Shown here: one piece after another, positions 1 through 10,900 of the stretch
How positions within the stretch are numbered: the stretch's first letter is position 1
Layout: every line of letters begins with the position of its first letter
NCBI GenBank assembly: GCA_036852015.1
Contig: JAANDG010000173.1
Span: 1 to 64,000 of the forward strand
DNA from: Pelodera strongyloides
Taxonomy: Eukaryota; Nematoda; Chromadorea; Rhabditida; Rhabditidae
Length of the DNA: 64,000 nucleotides
Reading direction: 5' to 3'
Notes under the pieces: model-generated
What the model saw: only the letters and a program-made list of their open reading frames with translations
Told to the model about the DNA's origin: nothing
The model's database searches: none
Position numbers and translations under genes: made by a program

Positions 1-834
1 GAACGGTGCGGCACACCCCTCTAGGTAGTGCGGCAGAGGAGCCAGGTGCGCGCGAATGCCAAATAGCCTACCCATGGAAAACCACCCGCGCGCGCACCTG
101 TGGCTGAAGGTATTCATTTTCAGTCGGAGCACCGCCGCCCACTCTGAGGTGGTGCGCCCCGCTGTGGCGGACCTCTTTTTGTGCGCAGCGATGACGCGGA
201 GTTTCGTCAGTGAATACAGACCCAATACATATCATGTCAAACAAATCCGGATAAACAAATATGCAAGCAACACTTACAAAAACAAACCAACATTGAATTT
301 TATTTCCAAATAATTAAAAAAAAAACTAGAGAATTACTATGATATGTCCGTTATATTGTCAACATGAAGATTAAAACTATGGCGATACGCTTACATATTG
401 AACATGATGCATTGTTTTCGAAAAATGAGACAATCGAGAAAAATGGATATAAGAACTGTAATGTATTAACGAGATCATTTCGAACTAAGGAGACATATAG
501 TGTAAAATAAATAAATCTCGAAGTTCTAGAGAAAATAACAGTTGTGCAACTATATTAGTGCTATTGCTTGGGGTTGTTATGTAAACTTGTCATCCAGTTA
601 GATCATCTAGATTGCGGACTACTATAACTTTAGGCTAATGTGTAAATGTTAAATCGTTTGACTACTGTAGCGTGGTGCGGACTTTGCTGCGATATTTTAT
701 GTTGTATGAGTTACTTCTATTTTGAAAATGGCTTTGGATATTGTTGCTGCGTACTAGCGTACTATTGCAACTTAAAGTTGCAACTACTGTATATTATTTG
801 CGGCATACTGTACGACTGAAGATGACTACTGTAG
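1..834. other. No gene recognised; GC-rich start then AT-rich spacer
   Basis: I see no supportable gene here. The first 200 bases are clearly GC-richer than the rest and share short words (for example GTGGCGGACCT) with the GC-rich patch near 10.8 kb, so this looks like a decayed dispersed repeat. A perfect 9-base inverted repeat with a one-base centre lies at 765-783, just past the stop of the minus-strand gene, and could form a small hairpin in its 3' untranslated region. Confidence 0.4.
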
Positions 835-1786
835 TTATGCGGCAGCTTCAGCTGGAGCCAAAATCGGCCCAATAATTGTCGGTAGCGGTTCTTCTTCGTG
901 ATTTTCACGCGGAGTGTCACGATGACGATGACGTCTTGAATATCTGCAAGTACACTAATTACCCAAGGGTCCAAAGAATGGAAATCCTGTGCAATGAATT
1001 TTAAAGCGAACTACCGACCGCTTTTTGAAACACATCGAGTACACAGTACACCAGCATTCTTACCTCATGCAGCCTATGCTATGCCTATGCAAATGACATT
1101 AAGTAATTAAATTAGAATAAAGGGCAAATTAGCATAAATACGTAAGAATTCAAATTCAGTTGTCCACGATGCGTTTCAAAAACCGGCCGGTTTTTCGCTT
1201 TAAAGGGATCGGCTCACCTCAAATCGTGTCTGTTTTTTCTGTTTCTTTATTTTCTATAAGGGATAATAAAAATTTGGAATACAAAAAGTAGTGTTATATT
1301 TCAATACTCACGAAGATATTAGGTGATAAAGTGGTGGATCGATCGGCCCGAAATGAAAAAGTGTTAATTGTCCCATACAAACAAGGCAGGACAATTACAC
1401 TTTTTCATTTCGGGCCGATCGATCCCCCACTTTATCACCTAATATCTTCGTGAGTATTGAAATAGAACACTACTTTTTGTATTCCAAATTTTTATTATCC
1501 CTTATAGAAAATAAAGAAACAAAAAAAACAGACACGATTTGAGGTGAGCTGATCCCTTTAAGAAATAAGAATTTTACCAATTGTCAATTTGTCTGCTGTC
1601 ATCACCTCAAAAACAAACTGATTTCGTCAGAAATAATTTTGAAGATGCGCGCACATTGCAAAAATATTACAATTTCAAAAAAGTCTCGGAAAAGTGAGCT
1701 GCTCACCTATAAAACATGCATAGTTGGTAGATGACGCAGAAGAAGCAGATGACGGCGACCGCCAGGGTGATTATCCACAAAACCAT
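835..1786 (-). CDS. Small single-pass membrane protein, two exons, 62 aa
   Basis: Two exons join in frame: 1786-1707 and 943-835 (80 + 109 nt, phase 2 junction, AG|GTGAGC donor and TTGCAG acceptor). Residues 1-26 are one hydrophobic helix starting MVLWIITLAVAVICFFCVIY. Next comes a short basic stretch (YRYSRRHRHR), then an acidic and proline-rich tail ending PILAPAEAAA. The basic residues after the helix suggest a cytoplasmic C-terminus by the positive-inside rule. I chose this start because an acceptor (TTTACAG) lies 18 nt upstream, as at the other genes here. The intron contains two palindromic TTAA elements. I do not recognise the family. An upstream coding exon is possible. The evidence is splice-site quality, phase agreement and a sensible membrane topology, not homology. 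Confidence 0.6.
1005..1199. mobile_element. Palindromic TTAA element, family with CCGGCCGG arms
   Basis: Arms begin AGCGAACTACCGACCG and end in the inverted CGGCCGGTTTTTCGCT. TTAA lies on both sides (1001-1004 and 1200-1203). The ends match the elements at 28445-28612 and 63578-63751. It sits in the intron of the small membrane-protein gene and has no coding capacity. Confidence 0.8.
1204..1557. mobile_element. Near-perfect palindrome, TTAA element
   Basis: About 354 bp, almost wholly an inverted repeat: the left arm from AGGGATCGGCTCACCTC to about 1372 is mirrored from about 1390 to 1557. It is flanked by TTAA at 1200-1203 and 1558-1561. The left TTAA is also the right flank of the element at 1005-1199. 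The outer 20 bases resemble those of the element at 42771-43242. Confidence 0.85.
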
Positions 1787-4711
1787 GTCGAGCACACTGG
1801 ACGGCTGTAAAATTCATCGAATATACGAACTAGTGTTCCATTTGGGACAGTTTTCGAAACGGAATACCAACTTCTTATTGAGCTAGAAGTTTCTAACAAT
1901 ATCCTGGCAGTGGAACACGTTTTAGGGGGGTGCCACAAGTGCGTCACGCGGCGCAGTCTTAGCCCACTAGGCACACAATTAGTTCCGCCGCACTGCAATA
2001 CGGCAACTGCGCAAAGTTTCTAATTGATACGTAGCAGCGTCGATCTCGTAAACGGTAATATTTACGTAAATGGTGCCAAGATAAACGCACAATAATTCGT
2101 ACAAGTTGCTTCCCTCAAATTGCTATAAAATAGATAGAGAGAGTAACAATACACGGAAAAGCAAGCTCACCCCGTACGACTTCTTGCTATACGTGCCGAA
2201 TCCTCTGTATGTTTTCTGTTTCGCATTGTACTCGCCGAGAATGATTAGCGAGAGGGCATTTTGGTTCAAACTCATTGGTGATTTTGGTGTTAGGAGATTG
2301 ATTTGCTTAGTTAGTGTTAGATAGCGGTCGACTATTCGGAACAGCTCCTCTCTAGCCAAGTAAGGGACTAGCAGAACAGGCCTTAGTATTCAGAAGTGAC
2401 TTTTGTCACGTAAGTCAAGAATAAAACGAATAGTTTAGCAGCCGTAATTGACGCAACTGCTCACTCCAAAGTAAGGGTTTATTTTGGCTGGTTCGCCCCC
2501 GGCCAAGCTCCTTTATATAGGTCATAAAAGGTGAAAAAGAAGCATTTGCGCATGTGGCCACGACCGCAGACACGCTTAATTTATTGTCGGTAATAATAAT
2601 GAGAATAATTGGCAATTAATCAAATATTGAATTTTAGGCAGTGCCGAAATGTCATTGGATAGCAACGTCGTGTCTTTACAGAAACTCAAAAAGAGTTTCT
2701 TCGTGAGTGTTTGAAATTTTATTATCTTCAAGGGGGCGGTATGAACGCTAACAGTGATGTGGAAAACGAGTACTATGCCAATGGTGAGAGATATTTAACG
2801 CCAGTTAACTGAAGTCCTACAGGAATGTCAGCTGATACTTTTTGAGTTACATACATAGAAACGTGAAACTTCAAAAACTGGGAAAACCAAAAAGCGAACA
2901 AGATGTGCTCAGGAGTAGTCGCCCACGCGCTCACAAAAAATGAGCTTAACATGGGCGATAAGTGGTTTGTTTGTTCGCGCACATGTGGCGCGTAGTTGAT
3001 ATTTTAGGTAGCGCGATTACAAACTTTGGCCAATGCGTGGCATGCTCGGAAGAGCGACCTGATTGTGAGAGTAAACTGTCTTTACTATAAATGCCTATTT
3101 ACATAGTTATCGATCTTGCGCCACTCACCGTATATTCGTAATGTTTCACATGACTCGCAAATCTTCCCTTCTTAATAGAACTCGTTAGATTCGAATACCA
3201 AACGGTGAATGTCGACTGATACTTCTGTCCTGCAGGCATCTCCGTCTCAACGTACAGATCGTGGGGACGAACCACGGACTGAAAGTAAAGGAATAATACT
3301 GCAAAACATTATTATCTATATTCCCTCATGTAACTCATATTATACGTATTCGGAAGGTGGCATGTTCTCTCGCGTTATTCTTAATCTCCACAGCATAAGT
3401 AAATAAAGGGCAGCAATGAAAAAAGGAAATAATTTAAATAACTGACCATTATAAGAATTCGAAGACGTATCAAGTATACGGTGGCCATCTCCATCGAAAA
3501 CGAATACGTCCAAAAAACTTGTTCGTTTGCGGCAAAAAGTGGCCAGAGTGGAACGAGGTGTATTGCACATATGCAAATAGGCGTGGGATAGATTCCTCAA
3601 TACAAGATTGGCAACGATTTCTCGCCTCCTCACGAATAGGTACTAAAGCATCCTGATTGAATACCACTGGAAGCAAACGAATACATCCCCATGATAAATC
3701 AGTTATCTGTTACGATAATAGTCGATTAATCCTCCATTTAATGATTGCAATCAAAACAAGGACAAAATCCCTAACGAAATTGGCAACTTTTGTAGTTCCT
3801 AGAGCTCTGCACATACTTCTCGGAGCTTTCACCGACGACAACGCGAAACTTTGGCGCGCGCGCGGATGGCCACGGCCGATGCGCGGCCTACAAAAAATGG
3901 CCGCCCACCCATTTCTGGCCCAGTGTAGGCGCAACGGCCAAGTTTCCTGTGATATGCAAGCAGCTGAAGAAATAAGCGCGCTGGCCGACTCTCCATATCA
4001 TAATCGTCTCATGTGCATCCAATAAAACCTTTATGAGTTTTAACCAAACTGAAACCCCCAGAATGGCAGAAAATTAAAATCTAAACAAAATAAAAATGTT
4101 TATTCATAAACTCTGAGGCTAAAATGATTGAAACCAAATAAACCAAAACATGCAAATGTGTAATAAGTAATAAATCTGCTTGAGCCAAAAAATTTCAGTA
4201 ATAAGTAGCATCTCGGCATCATAAAAAGGAAATACCAAAAAAAAACGTAAAATGAGAGCAAGGCAGAAAAACATCACAGAATGGAAGAAAATAAAATAAG
4301 TAAAAACTCACAATAACTATTAGGGGAACCTAGGCCAAGATTCATTAAAAAAACAAAATGCAAAGAAGAAAAATCTAGAAAGTCTACGTACTCGGGGGAC
4401 ACAAATAATACAAAACTGAGAAAATGCATGTCCTAAAAACAGCAGGGAAACGCACACTGTAAAACCATGGTAAAACATGGAGAACGTCACACAAACAAAC
4501 ATAGTCTGCGAGTCTCCGTATACTCTACTCACAATAATTAGCAGCCTACATAAATTCGTTGCCTAGTATTGCAACATAGGTTTGGGCCCATAGAATCGGT
4601 TCTACACGGTATTAGACCACATTTTTCGATTGGAAAATTTCCAATATTTCCGCACGAGACCTTTTTCCGGATGCGGATGCGGAAAACGGAATAATGTGAA
4701 TAAACAATATC
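1787..4711. other. Spacer without a recognised gene
   Basis: Open frames here are short, lie on both strands, and lack paired splice sites or recognisable domains. A GC-rich patch at about 3850-3930 (GCGCGCGCGGATGG) resembles other GC-rich dispersed patches in the window. I see nothing else. Confidence 0.4.
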
Positions 4712-7700
4712 TTATTGAGTTTTCTTCAATTTCTTCTCATCCTTCTTCTTCGATTGGAACCAAACATCAGCAAAGGCTAGGGTTCCCGCAAACACAAAGA
4801 AAGTTCCCATCCAATGTTGGGGAGTGAACGGGTTCTGAAACAAGAAACAGCGGTGATAACCATGCTCTTTCTCCTATATTTTGCTTTGACTATTATTTTT
4901 TAACAGCCTCACTTCTATTACCAGTTGTTTGTTCTAGTCTCATTAGCTTTACAAAAGCTATAAAACGGCAAACACAAATAATTTCTACTCTACCTGAAAA
5001 TAGAAGATGGAGAACAGAAGCGAGAGGAACTTGCGGAGAGTAACCACCAAAGTTACTGTAAGAGCCTCAACGGACGCATTCAATTTGTAGACGAAACTGA
5101 TGCACATGAACCTGGAAAATCAAAAGTTAGCGAGGAAGGGGAACATCAAGTAATCACGACAAACAATACTTACTTAGTGATTATTAAAAAAAAGAATGAC
5201 TCTCCTCTAAATAAAATTGCTTAAATGTCCCAAAAATTATTCTCACATCAGAAGATATTATGAAGTCAATGGACCAGATCGTCAGCAGTGCATAACAACC
5301 TGGTCTTGCAAGATGAAATGTGTCTTACTTTTCCGTCCTAGTGTCCCTCTTTTCTACACCCTCTTTGGGAAGGCCTGGGAGACTACTCTCGCTTTTTATA
5401 TACGGTAAAGTGACCAATAAAATGCACTTACTGTAACACATCGCTAACAGCCAATTCCGCCCAAAGGCTGGGAATGGGAATAGTCATTCCCAGTAGTTCA
5501 ACCGGGGGACTCTGGGTGAACACACCAGCCGCTCGTGTGATATCAGACCACATGAAAAGAAAGAGAGGCAGCGAGGCGATATGCTGAAAATAAGGTCATT
5601 CACATAAAAGTATAAGTACATAAACAAAGGCAAAATGCATAATTTTGACGTACATATATCTTCTGATAATGATGCATATTTTTAACAATTTAATATTTCA
5701 ATTAATACATGAAAACACGTACTTTAAATTAGAAAAATTGTCTCTCACAGCGATTAGGCCTTTCTTAAGACAAGCAGAAGCCACGCAACAAACTACTATT
5801 ATCCGACTTGTTAGATGGTACTCAGACAGAAATACAATAATACTAATGGAGATACGGTAAGAAATACAATAATACAATGGAGATAATGTATAATACTTAC
5901 AGTAATAAACAAGGCCTCCTCGGGATGTTTTCCATACCGTTCGTACATTCTCTGTTGACAAATTGCCAAATACGCAGACGCGATCAAGGCAAATGTGAGC
6001 ATGAAAATTCCTGAAATACATCTGGGTATAAAGAAATAAATATAAAAAAACACAAGCACCCACACATACACACACATACACACACCACCTTATGTATTTG
6101 AGTGAAAATTATCAGTGATATTTCATACTTCATTGCGGTCACCTAAAGAGAATATACAGATATTTACACATGGTTATTAACATGAAATAAACTAAATACA
6201 AGTTGTAAGGGATCATAAAGTGGGTAAGTTAAGAGTTCTTAATCTAGGAGTCTACAAATAACATAAATTGAAAACACATTCAAATGAACAAAGAACCAAC
6301 CAATCATCCACTCCTTATAATGCTTTGATGCTTCTTCCATACTCATCTCGCTATTCTAAAACATTGGCAATTAAGCAGGGAATACCCAATTAGACCAAGG
6401 TACCACTTGTACGGTTGGTACGCAAAACACACCTATATGCACGTGAAAATAACCATAATATACACTAGCACCTATATATATATGCACGTGAAAATAACTA
6501 TAACATGCACTAGTAGCCAAGTAAAAAGAATGTAAATCAAAAATAGCATAACTAGAGGTAACAAAGAACTTGCTCACATCTTTTCCACTGGTGGCCAACG
6601 TACACAGGATAATACCGAATGTAATTGCCAAGACCGATAAATATTTGCGCAAAGAGTAGCTCTTTCCTTGAAGTAGCACAGTGAGCACGAGATTCGCTAA
6701 TAGGGAACCCTAAAAGAAATAAGTCTAATATCACTAAACACTAAAGTCACCAATCAATTTTTCAGTTTCACAACCAGACCTGCGACAAACGCGCCAACAA
6801 AGTTGGGTTCTCATAACTCAAATATTTGAGGCAACATAGGCCTTTACAAATTATTTAAAAGCCGAAATTACAATAAGCAAGACTCAAATATTAAGCAGAA
6901 GGTAACTTACCGATCGGAAAATGATATGAAGTGGGACAGGCACATGGAAGTTAAGTGCCTGATTATTGATCACATTTACGAGGAAGAAAGTGACGACAAC
7001 TGGGACATAGCCACTGAAAAAGCAATTTGCAAAATGTGTGGTAAGGTAAGTAATGCGTATCATTACGCCCATTTTTATATTACAACCCGGTCAAAAAAAA
7101 ATAACTAGAGGCGTAAAACAAGATATGCGTTACTAACTAGCAATAAAACCCGGTAAACAAGATATGCGTTACTAACTAGCAATAAAACCCGCTAACACAC
7201 CCCCCCCCCCTATACTATTCAAATATTATAAAAGCAATAACCTACCGTAGTGGAATCTTATTTCTGACCGTGAAGAAGCGTGATGTGAATATCAATCCGT
7301 GAAGGGCAATGAAGAAAAATGTTGAGAAAGTCATCAGATTCATCGAATCCGGCTTCTGTCTGAAATATACAAACTTTAACTTTTCACACTTCAAACAACT
7401 TAAATATTAGGTGTTACTGTTACATTCTAAACTTATTGGTTACTATTATCCAGCTCAAGTTAAGAATGCCTTATAACCAACATAACATTTATTACGACAA
7501 CAAGTATCGCGCAAGTTTTGACAATATAAGGCCACTAACAGCGAATAAATGGATAATAATAAATAAAAAAACAGACGAAAATGCACTACAAAAACTAAAA
7601 TGACCTTTTTTTTGAACTAGTAATTTCGCTGAATTCTGATTTCGGGTGCTCTCTAGGCTTTACTGTATTCAAAAGTGGATATGGATCTTTTACAAGTAAC

Positions 7701-7798
7701 ATATAAAAAAGTAAAACTCACTTTGCTATACTTTCCACAAAAACCATGCATCCCATACATCCTCCCAGCACACCGAATATATTACCGGCAGCCGACAT
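4712..7798 (-). CDS. SLC35B4: Nucleotide-sugar transporter, SLC35B4 type, 327 aa
   Basis: Nine exons agree in phase: 7798-7722, 7359-7246, 7013-6911, 6709-6578, 6355-6301, 6010-5901, 5583-5432, 5111-4994, 4834-4712 (984 nt). The product is a multi-pass membrane protein close in length to human SLC35B4. Family SLC35B4 carries UDP-xylose and UDP-N-acetylglucosamine across ER/Golgi membranes; the match rests on stretches such as NVINNQALNFHVPVPLHIIF and GSLLANLVLTVLLQGKSYS. The C-terminus ends KKTQ, a KKxx-type dilysine motif that favours ER/early Golgi residence. The donor of exon 5 is G|GTTGGT rather than GTAAGT. Two introns carry 39-bp and about 45-bp tandem duplications. A possible acceptor (ATTAG) lies 7 nt before the start. 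The substrate is inferred from the family only. Confidence 0.93.
6434..6520. repeat. About 45-bp imperfect tandem duplication in an intron
   Basis: TATATGCACGTGAAAATAAC occurs at 6434 and again at 6479, with related sequence following each copy. It lies in the fourth intron of the SLC35B4-type gene. Confidence 0.7.
7114..7191. repeat. 39-bp tandem duplication in an intron
   Basis: Two copies of a 39-bp unit containing ACAAGATATGCGTTACTAAC stand head to tail, in the second intron of the SLC35B4-type gene. An 11-base C run follows at 7200-7210. Confidence 0.8.
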
Positions 7799-8287
7799 AA
7801 TTACACTAATTTCCAGCCGACAAAAAAATTACGATATTCCAAACTCCGGTGACTAATCTAGACGAATTTTAACCTGAAATTATATGTATACAAATAAAAT
7901 TAATAATATAATACTGCATTTGTTAGAAGGTGTGTCGATCGTCCATTACAGACAGTAACAGAAAAAAACATCAAACAAATAAAGAAGGAAGAAAGGAAGT
8001 GATTAACACCATACACAAACAATATTTTTCACACAAGATAAGTAATTAACAATATAAATAACATCGACTAGATATTGTACATTGTGACGGCTGATTGATA
8101 TACTTCTCTAACAGTACAACCAATCTATGATTAAATAGATAAGGGAGGGCAAGGCGGAGACTACAAACCACAGACAGAAGAAGAAAAGGGAATGAACCAA
8201 CGAACCAAGGACGTACACTTAGGAACACAAAAACATAAGGAACACAAACTATATTATGTCTATTTTCACTTTCCAAAGAGGAATGAG

Positions 8288-8290
<3 letters not shown>

Positions 8291-8326
<36 letters not shown>

Positions 8327-8334
8327 GAGAGAGA
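8291..8334. repeat. GA microsatellite
   Basis: An uninterrupted run of GA with one GACA break. It produces a serine/leucine-rich artefact frame on the minus strand. Confidence 0.9.
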
Positions 8335-10317
8335 ACTGGAGAAAGCAAGAGAAAGAGAGTGAGAGAGAGGGCGAACTTCACACAAAAGAAAGTATCAAAG
8401 AAATAAGCTGTCGAATATTGATAATTAATCGTTAAACCACAGAAACCACAGAAAATAAAAAAAAATACCACGGGCATGAGATACTAGAGACAGAGACATA
8501 GCAGGTGGATAACGCACACATATCTCTAGAGATTAGGTACAATATTTAAGACGACACATTTTTTAGTATTGACCTCACAGCACTCAGAGATCTCTGCCTA
8601 CAAAATTACCATTTCCAGAATGAACTTGAACTGGGGGACGGGGGACTTAAAACCTAGTGTTTCTGGAAGTCTGTATCTTATTTATGACTATGACCAATCC
8701 TAATCCATTAATCCCTTTCAATGGACTAAAATAGTCCATCAATATCGCAAACGGCTGACAACTGGTTGCTAATAAACACGTTAATCCAGTCAAACAAATA
8801 ACAAATAAATGATATATAAGACTAACTGCTTACTATCTTACTAAATGTAAATTTAAAAGTAGTTGACAAGAGAGGACAATGGTGTACATTTATGCAATAT
8901 GCTAATTCGGATGGTGGTTTCGTCGGTCAGAGCGTCAACGAGTTTATGCCATGACAATGGTGCTGTTTTTTTTTACAAAGTTGAGGATCTCAAAAATAAA
9001 TGAATATGGTGAAATGGACAAGGGTTCTTCTTCTTCCTGAATAAATCGTCACTGCAGGTGGTTGTACTTAGTGGTTGACCTTGGAACTGAACAATTATTC
9101 GAGTCGCGAACACTCCCCATGTTCACACAGGAATTGCGGAGAGAGAACTATACAGGAAGAGAGGAAATGAGAATAAATAAAGGAGAAATGGAAGGAGACA
9201 TAGACGTAAGCAAAACACATAGGGTTATAGTGCTAATCTCGCAACTCGCAACCCGCTAACTTTACTTTGGAAGGCAACCAAACAAAAAGATAAAATTACA
9301 TATCGCTTACCAAGCTTTTCTGGACACTGCAGGTGCAGACTCACATGAAACGCTTTCGGGGTGCTTTGCTCCCTGAAAAACATTCACAATTTAGGTCGAT
9401 CAAGGCGAATAACAGGGTCACAACATACATAACCCAATGCTTGGAAAATATGGCCAACGACAAGACCCACTTACCCCCAAATTCACGGCGCCCTGAAAAT
9501 ATTCCCTACGGAACATGCACTGCATAATCCAATCCAAAAGCAAACGATATCAACCGGGTCACAATTTACATAACCCACTATGAAAAATATGAACAAAGAT
9601 AAAAACAAAATAAACTTTATGTATAAGCAATTCAACAGACTTGGCAACAATAAATATACAACAAAGTTAATTTATAGTAGGGCGTTATTTGCTTCGGGAG
9701 TGGAGCACCAAAGAACTAAAAGGTAAGTATAAGTATAAAGAAAATGTAGTGCTAGTTTATTATGAAACACTAATAATCACCGGATCATACATTGCTATAA
9801 ATGAGATGTATGTGGAACCAATAAACACTCGTCTTTAGTAATGCACCCCAACACATCTTAAAATGGAAATACACATAAGTACGTAACATCAATGCATAAG
9901 AAAGTAAATACTACCCCTAATCTACATACGCGCCTTCAAAAACTCTATTCGGTACATAAGTGCACTTTTCACACCTCTAACAGAAGTCCGAAGAATCAAA
10001 CTAGAAAATAATGAAGTCCTATGTAAGCAATACACACTACACACACAACAAATAATCGAATGTAAAACAAGATCACATAAAATATATTTGCTCGGAATTC
10101 AGCATGCATGAGATAAATCAGAAGAAAAGAGCAACACCGAGAGGAATGACCCATTTGGTAAAGAACATACTAATACCCTGGCCAGCAAAACGACAAGAAA
10201 ACGGATACCTACCCAAATGCGTAAACAAAAGAAAGTTTAAAGCAGTACAGACTAGATAGTGACTATTATCCCTAACCAGGAGCACAACATTTATTACTGT
10301 AACACATTGTGCGGTCC

Positions 10318-10449
10318 AGAGGCCATATTCACCGCTCCGATTCCCTCGGGGAAACATTCCCTGGGGACAGAAAATAGCACTTTAATGTGAGATACGCAGA
10401 GAAAAAGACGGAAAATTCCCCATGGGGAACTGAGTGGTGAATATGGCAT
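10318..10449. mobile_element. Short inverted-repeat element, GAGGCCATATTCACC ends
   Basis: Terminal inverted repeats read GAGGCCATATTCACC and GGTGAATATGGC. The interior includes GGGGACAGAAAATAGCA, which reappears in inverse orientation in the element at 57180-57299. These are therefore two copies of one small non-coding family. Confidence 0.75.
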
Positions 10450-10900
10450 CAGGTCCAATTTTCCAAACAATGGGCACAATTTGTCACCATCGAAATTCAA
10501 TAATATATCTTTCCGCATGCGATGCACATAATTTTTACAATAATACAAAACAAGCGATATCGACTACAGGCATTATACGTAACGGCAGCGCAAAACTCTG
10601 CGCTATTTCACTCAGCGCCGAAACATCGTGTCCGGCACAGTGAGGCGGCGTATCCCCTCTAGGGTGCGCGGGGACTGCGCCAGCTTTTTGCCGCAGTACC
10701 CATAGTGTGATTTTCCAGTGGCACACTGATGCGCACCTACCGCGTCCCCTTCAAAAAGCACGCCGCCTGAATTAGACAAAACAAAACATATGTTGACGCA
10801 CGCGCATCCCAGAGGGGGCGCTGCTATGGCGGACCTTCTGCGCGGACATTCCGCATAACTATACGTGTACAACAAAAGCCCATCTAACCACTTATACAAC

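Larger units (their letters stand above)
7799..10900. other. Spacer without a recognised gene, with GA repeat and GC-rich patch
   Basis: About 3.1 kb between the transporter start and the helicase stop. It contains a GA microsatellite (8291-8334), an inverted-repeat element (10318-10449), and a GC-rich patch (about 10600-10860) like the one at the window start. No open frame here has a plausible start, paired splice sites and a recognisable protein. Confidence 0.45.

Noticed and set aside
3657..4025. 122-codon plus-strand frame
   Set aside because: The opposite strand is also open. Composition follows a GC-rich dispersed patch; no domain and no splice sites.
6044..6150. Extra exon of the SLC35B4-type gene ending before 6044
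   Set aside because: A segment with an acceptor (TTTAG) is open, but skipping it joins exons 6355-6301 and 6010-5901 in phase with the family sequence WMIG then IFMLTFAL.
8046..8477. Leucine/serine-rich frame on the minus strand
   Set aside because: Translation of a GA microsatellite; low complexity only.
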